DNA from: Bacteroidetes bacterium UBA1947
GTDB taxonomy: Bacteria > Bacteroidota > Bacteroidia > Chitinophagales > Chitinophagaceae
Length of the DNA stretch: 64,000 bases
Assembly (NCBI GenBank): GCA_002336915.1
Contig: DDET01000068.1
Coordinates: forward strand, 1 to 64,000
Reading direction: 5' to 3'
Made by a program: the position numbers and the translations under genes. Every line of letters begins with the position of its first letter. Position 1 is the first letter of the stretch. Below, one piece after another: positions 61,041 to 64,000 of the stretch. The notes under the pieces were generated by a model. That model did not search any database and had not been told where the DNA came from. It worked only from the letters and a program-made list of their open reading frames with translations.

Positions 61041-62222
61041 CTATTTCTCTTCTATCATATTTTCAGGATCATCGGCCACTTCCAGTTCGTTCGATACATT
61101 CACCGTTGTCACCGGCGACGCTACTGTCTGCGGCATAGTCTCTGCCTTTTCTTCCCTTGCTGTAGGTACCTTGGCACCTGCTCCGCGCACCTTCATCAGT
61201 TTGTTCAGCATATCGAACCAAAATGGGGCACCAAGCGAAATAGCGAAGGCTGTGATCATCCAGCCCAGGAATCTCATCCATTTGGATGCAGTGGTTTTAT
61301 AAATGAGCTCACTTCCCTCCCAGCCTATGGCCAGTTGTTTGTTCCTGGTGTTTATATCTTCCTGCAGCAGTTTGTTCGCCTGTGCCAGCAGGTCCGACGT
61401 CCGCTCCTGGAATTCTACAGCCCCGGGGCTTAAGCTTGCCCGCGTTATTGAATCCTCTTTTTGCAGCTTGTCCTTCAGGTCGGTATTCTTGCGCAGGTAC
61501 GAGCTAGCCGCATTTACCACCTGTTCCCTCAGCTTCGGGTCGCGCGATAGGTTCCTGGCAATTTGTATGGTATCTACATTAAAGACCGCCGCCAGGCTGA
61601 TGCCGATAAAAAAGAGTATCAGCTGTATATACTTTTTATACCAGCCTGTCGCCCGCTCCATAGTATCGTCAAACCATCGCTCTACTTTCTCCCTGAATTT
61701 TTCCACATCGCCGCTTGCATCTACCCAAAGCGAGCGCAGGTATGCCTTTGTTTCCAAATTAAGTTTTATTACATCGCCCTTCACTATATCCGTTATTTCA
61801 CCTCTGGTCACAGCAGCACCAAATTTCTCCGGCGTTGCCGCCATGTCCGTTCCCCTGAACATGTCTACTATTACCTTCGAGAAGTTGGACGAGTTGATAT
61901 AGGCAGGCTTGTTGTAGAAATTATCCTCGCCCAGGTATTTTATTAGGGGGTGATTGTAAAATGTTTTCACAACCCTCATATCTTGCTTTGCCAGGTTGCG
62001 GCGAAAGAGTAATGCATGCCAGCCTACAAACCTGTCCTTGATCGGGTGGCCTGTGGTCGACTTGCCATCTTCCATCATACGGATGATCGCCTTTTCAAGC
62101 ACTTTGGCTCGCAGGCTCAGTTGCGTGGATATTATCTCCTGCAGTATCGTTGCAAACAGCGAGTAAAGCAGGTAAATAAATACCAGGCCTATTATAATGT
62201 CCAGTATTATCGATCCCGTCAT
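61041..62222 (-). CDS. Membrane protein, last gene of an unknown three-gene operon
   Basis: In this 393-aa protein a membrane helix lies at ~5-28. A cytoplasmic helical region (~30-190) contains KVERWFDDTMERATGWYKK, followed by helices at ~197-220 and ~328-350. The Pro/Thr-rich C-terminal tail ends in EEK. I associate the WFDD...WYKK stretch with a widespread unassigned membrane family. It lies 18 bp after the preceding gene. No catalytic motif is visible. Confidence 0.78.
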   Translation of the reverse strand: MTGSIILDIIIGLVFIYLLYSLFATILQEIISTQLSLRAKVLEKAIIRMMEDGKSTTGHPIKDRFVGWHALLFRRNLAKQDMRVVKTFYNHPLIKYLGEDNFYNKPAYINSSNFSKVIVDMFRGTDMAATPEKFGAAVTRGEITDIVKGDVIKLNLETKAYLRSLWVDASGDVEKFREKVERWFDDTMERATGWYKKYIQLILFFIGISLAAVFNVDTIQIARNLSRDPKLREQVVNAASSYLRKNTDLKDKLQKEDSITRASLSPGAVEFQERTSDLLAQANKLLQEDINTRNKQLAIGWEGSELIYKTTASKWMRFLGWMITAFAISLGAPFWFDMLNKLMKVRGAGAKVPTAREEKAETMPQTVASPVTTVNVSNELEVADDPENMIEEK

Positions 62223-62240
62223 AGTTCTGCATTTTTATTT

Positions 62241-63386
62241 TTATGACTTAATAAAATTCTTGAACGCATCCAGGTTTACAGAAACATTTAAAAACCCAAG
62301 GAAATTTTGGTTCTTAATATCATACTTAAGTATCAGCGGTATCCATATTTGGTCTATAACTCTTACCCTTATCTCCGTATTAAATGAGAACATTTCTTTT
62401 TCCTCTCCCGGCAGTACACCATTGAATATATTGCTATACTCAAGCGCCGGTTTTATTTCTATCAATGATTTTTTATGCCCCTTTGCGCGTAAGATCGCTA
62501 TATCTGCTCCCCCGGTAAAATTTACTCCCAGCCGGTAGTCCGAACTTATTGTTCCCGTATCCTTAAAATACAAATTTCCACGCACATCTGCCTGCACATT
62601 TTTCCCCTTCAAATAAACCATCTCAAGCTTTGCCTCGTCAAAACCATTTGTCCGGCTGGTTTTCCCGTTTACTGATACCGTTAGCAATCCCTTGTGGCTT
62701 ATATCCTCCATTAGCGAATCATAATCTTTTAAGATAGCGCCATGCAGCGCGCCAAGTTTAGTCAATTCGCCCTGCCCCTCGCGGGCCGCCATATCCTTGA
62801 ACATTTGGGGAAAACCCTCTGTAGATCCTGTACTGGCAAAATCAGCAGTGCCCTTTGCCATTTCCCTTCGCAGTGAATCCTTCGTCTTTTTAGGCAGTAT
62901 ACTTATTTCAGCTTCAAAGTCATTACTTAGCTTGTGTATAAGCTCCTGGAATGTATTATTATTCTTTTCTATCGCCTGCCCCACAAAATTAGCCAATGCC
63001 TTATCCCTGTTATTGACTATAGCATAAGTAACCTCAGCCGCGAAGCCCGCAAACTTGAAATCCTTCTTGAAATTCAGGGATACCCCGAATTGAAGGTTCC
63101 TTGCAAAACACTGTTTTATGAAATTAGAATCGATGTTAAGCGTCGAGTCTCCCCTCAGCTTTATAGCAAATAAGGTGCTGTTGAAATCGAAAGCTTTATC
63201 GTCGCCCGTTAGGTCCCGTACCGCAAACTGGAAAAAATTGGTAAGCACATCCAACGCGTTACCACTCTTCATATCATTCACTCCTTTTATTAACGACTTG
63301 GCAACAGTGTCCTCTTGCGCATACCCCACGTTAAGCGAGGTAATGGCAACGATCATACATAGAAATACTTTTCTCATGCCTATCAT
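62241..63386 (-). CDS. Secreted/outer-membrane protein, middle gene of the unknown operon
   Basis: In this 381-aa protein a signal peptide ends near GYAQ (~24). The first half is largely helical (NTFQELIHKLSNDFEAEISI), and the second half has regularly spaced amphipathic strands ending VNLDAFKNFIKS, so a barrel-like domain is likely. Its ATG overlaps the stop codon of the upstream gene as TAATG, a clear translational-coupling layout. Not recognised. Confidence 0.78.
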   Translation of the reverse strand: MIGMRKVFLCMIVAITSLNVGYAQEDTVAKSLIKGVNDMKSGNALDVLTNFFQFAVRDLTGDDKAFDFNSTLFAIKLRGDSTLNIDSNFIKQCFARNLQFGVSLNFKKDFKFAGFAAEVTYAIVNNRDKALANFVGQAIEKNNNTFQELIHKLSNDFEAEISILPKKTKDSLRREMAKGTADFASTGSTEGFPQMFKDMAAREGQGELTKLGALHGAILKDYDSLMEDISHKGLLTVSVNGKTSRTNGFDEAKLEMVYLKGKNVQADVRGNLYFKDTGTISSDYRLGVNFTGGADIAILRAKGHKKSLIEIKPALEYSNIFNGVLPGEEKEMFSFNTEIRVRVIDQIWIPLILKYDIKNQNFLGFLNVSVNLDAFKNFIKS

Positions 63387-63676
63387 TATACCGTAATGAA
63401 AAATATGAACTCGTACATTTTAGTATTGCTGCTCTGCTGCCTTCCCGGTATCGGTTCCTCGTTCAGCGCCCCCTCTATTATTGCCGTTGTCGATCCGGTT
63501 GCCGGATTCAGTCCACCCACCATTAGTTTATGTTCGCCCGGCTCCAGCTCAAATGTTTGACTGAACGATCCCGGCTGCTGGAATTTTTGATGTTGGCTGG
63601 CTCCGTCCAGGAAGATAGTTATCGGTACAGGTGCTTTCCCTCCCTGTACGTTTACTATTAATTTTATCTGTGCCAT
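63386..63676 (-). CDS. Small beta-rich protein, first gene of the unknown operon
   Basis: This ~96-aa protein starts MAQIKLIVNVQGGKAPVPIT and reads as a small all-beta domain (SFSQTFELEPGEHKLMVGGL, then GSTTAIIEGAL and MYEFIFFITV). PEGA-like and Ig-like domains have this kind of GEHKL pattern. The frame is open further upstream, but the added sequence lacks protein-like character, so the ATG at 63676 is chosen. It couples to the next gene through TAATG. Confidence 0.72.
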   Translation of the reverse strand: MAQIKLIVNVQGGKAPVPITIFLDGASQHQKFQQPGSFSQTFELEPGEHKLMVGGLNPATGSTTAIIEGALNEEPIPGRQQSSNTKMYEFIFFITV

Positions 63677-63876
63677 AACGATGTAATTGGTTGATATGTA
63701 TGCCTTTCCACAAAGTTGAATTACACAAGAGTATAATATTTTTTTGATAAAGTATAGTGTAGTTGTACGGTATTTCTCTGCGATATAAAAATTGACGGTT
63801 TCCAAAACGTCAGTTCCGTCACCCGGGTTTCTGAATAACTTAGCCATTGTTTTGATTCCTTCTGGATGGGCTTATT

Positions 63877-64000
63877 ATGCCTTTGAATACGGAGTTTTTA
63901 TTAGGTTTGTGGGAGCAGCTTATGAAGAAGACCGCGAACTTATCGGCATTTATTGCCAAAAGCAAGGTAAAGGCCCAGGACCTGGAGCATAAGCGCAAGC
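63877..64000 (+). CDS. Partial gene at window end, unknown helical N-terminus
   Basis: An ATG at 63877 opens a frame with no stop to the window end: MPLNTEFLLGLWEQLMKKTA, then LSAFIAKSKVKAQDLEHKRK. The amphipathic Lys/Leu-rich start looks coding. It is divergent from the unknown operon with a 200-bp gap, suggesting a shared promoter region and perhaps linked function. The product cannot be told. Confidence 0.5.
   Translation, partial: MPLNTEFLLGLWEQLMKKTANLSAFIAKSKVKAQDLEHKRK

Noticed and set aside
63677..63847. N-terminal extension of the first gene of the unknown operon
   Set aside because: The added 57 residues are Cys/Ile/Tyr-rich without a domain pattern; the ATG at 63676 starts a clean beta-strand domain and leaves a normal promoter gap.
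63792..63992. Plus-strand 66-codon frame at the window end
   Set aside because: It starts inside the extended opposite frame and ends in a Gly/Pro tail; the frame opened by the ATG at 63877 looks more like coding sequence.

Overview
The window looks like chromosome of a Bacteroidota bacterium, most likely near Chitinophagaceae. The evidence is several secreted proteins ending in type IX secretion (T9SS) sorting domains, many lipoproteins, few purine-rich ribosome-binding sites, families typical of the phylum (DUF4836, DUF3127, DUF6624, DUF6496, DUF1015 beside serC) and intergenic repeat styles seen in that group. The exact genus cannot be told. No rRNA, CRISPR array, prophage or IS transposase was seen. 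There is one tRNA (His).

Layout. 1-13 kb: a giant Ig-repeat T9SS protein, an ECF sigma factor overlapping a membrane-anchored beta-barrel-like partner, a hemerythrin-like protein, two smaller T9SS proteins, a His-rich micro-lipoprotein and a gingipain-type C25 peptidase. 13-24 kb: a beta-carbonic anhydrase, then a long minus-strand run, ridA-like, dgt, queA, nadC, a diacylglycerol-kinase-like gene, a lipoprotein and a repeat-rich envelope protein, the last four overlapping. 24-35 kb: feoB, a second large T9SS protein sharing its C-terminal cassette with the first, a second His-rich micro-lipoprotein, a DUF6624 protein, and three paralogous lipoproteins with an orphan NarL-type regulator among them. 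35-44 kb: mfd, a paralogous pair of unknown secreted proteins, an FAH-family hydrolase with a 3-hydroxyacyl-CoA dehydrogenase, an outer-membrane protein and tRNA-His. 44-52 kb: an OB-fold DUF3127 protein with an SSB-like acidic tail, DUF4836, a propeller-like lipoprotein, an Hsp15-like protein, purN, a glycosyltransferase divergent from a flippase, and a YihY-family protein. 52-58.6 kb: DUF6496, an aldo/keto reductase, DUF1015, a GIY-YIG gene, serC, DUF502 and a polytopic membrane protein. 58.6-64 kb: two tandem acyloxyacyl-hydrolase/PagL-like genes (the second frameshifted), a tightly coupled three-gene operon of unknown function, and the start of a divergent gene running off the end.

The observations most worth following: (i) a compact element at 54743-55149, a GIY-YIG nuclease gene between imperfect inverted repeats, whose one end writes the last codons of serC and whose other end fills the leader of the next gene; (ii) the TAATG-coupled unknown operon at 61041-63676; (iii) the second PagL-like copy, broken by two compensating homopolymer indels; (iv) an ECF sigma factor overlapping a gene that joins a cytoplasmic segment, one membrane helix and a beta-barrel-like domain; (v) a DUF3127 protein ending in DDLPF, like the partner-binding tip of SSB.
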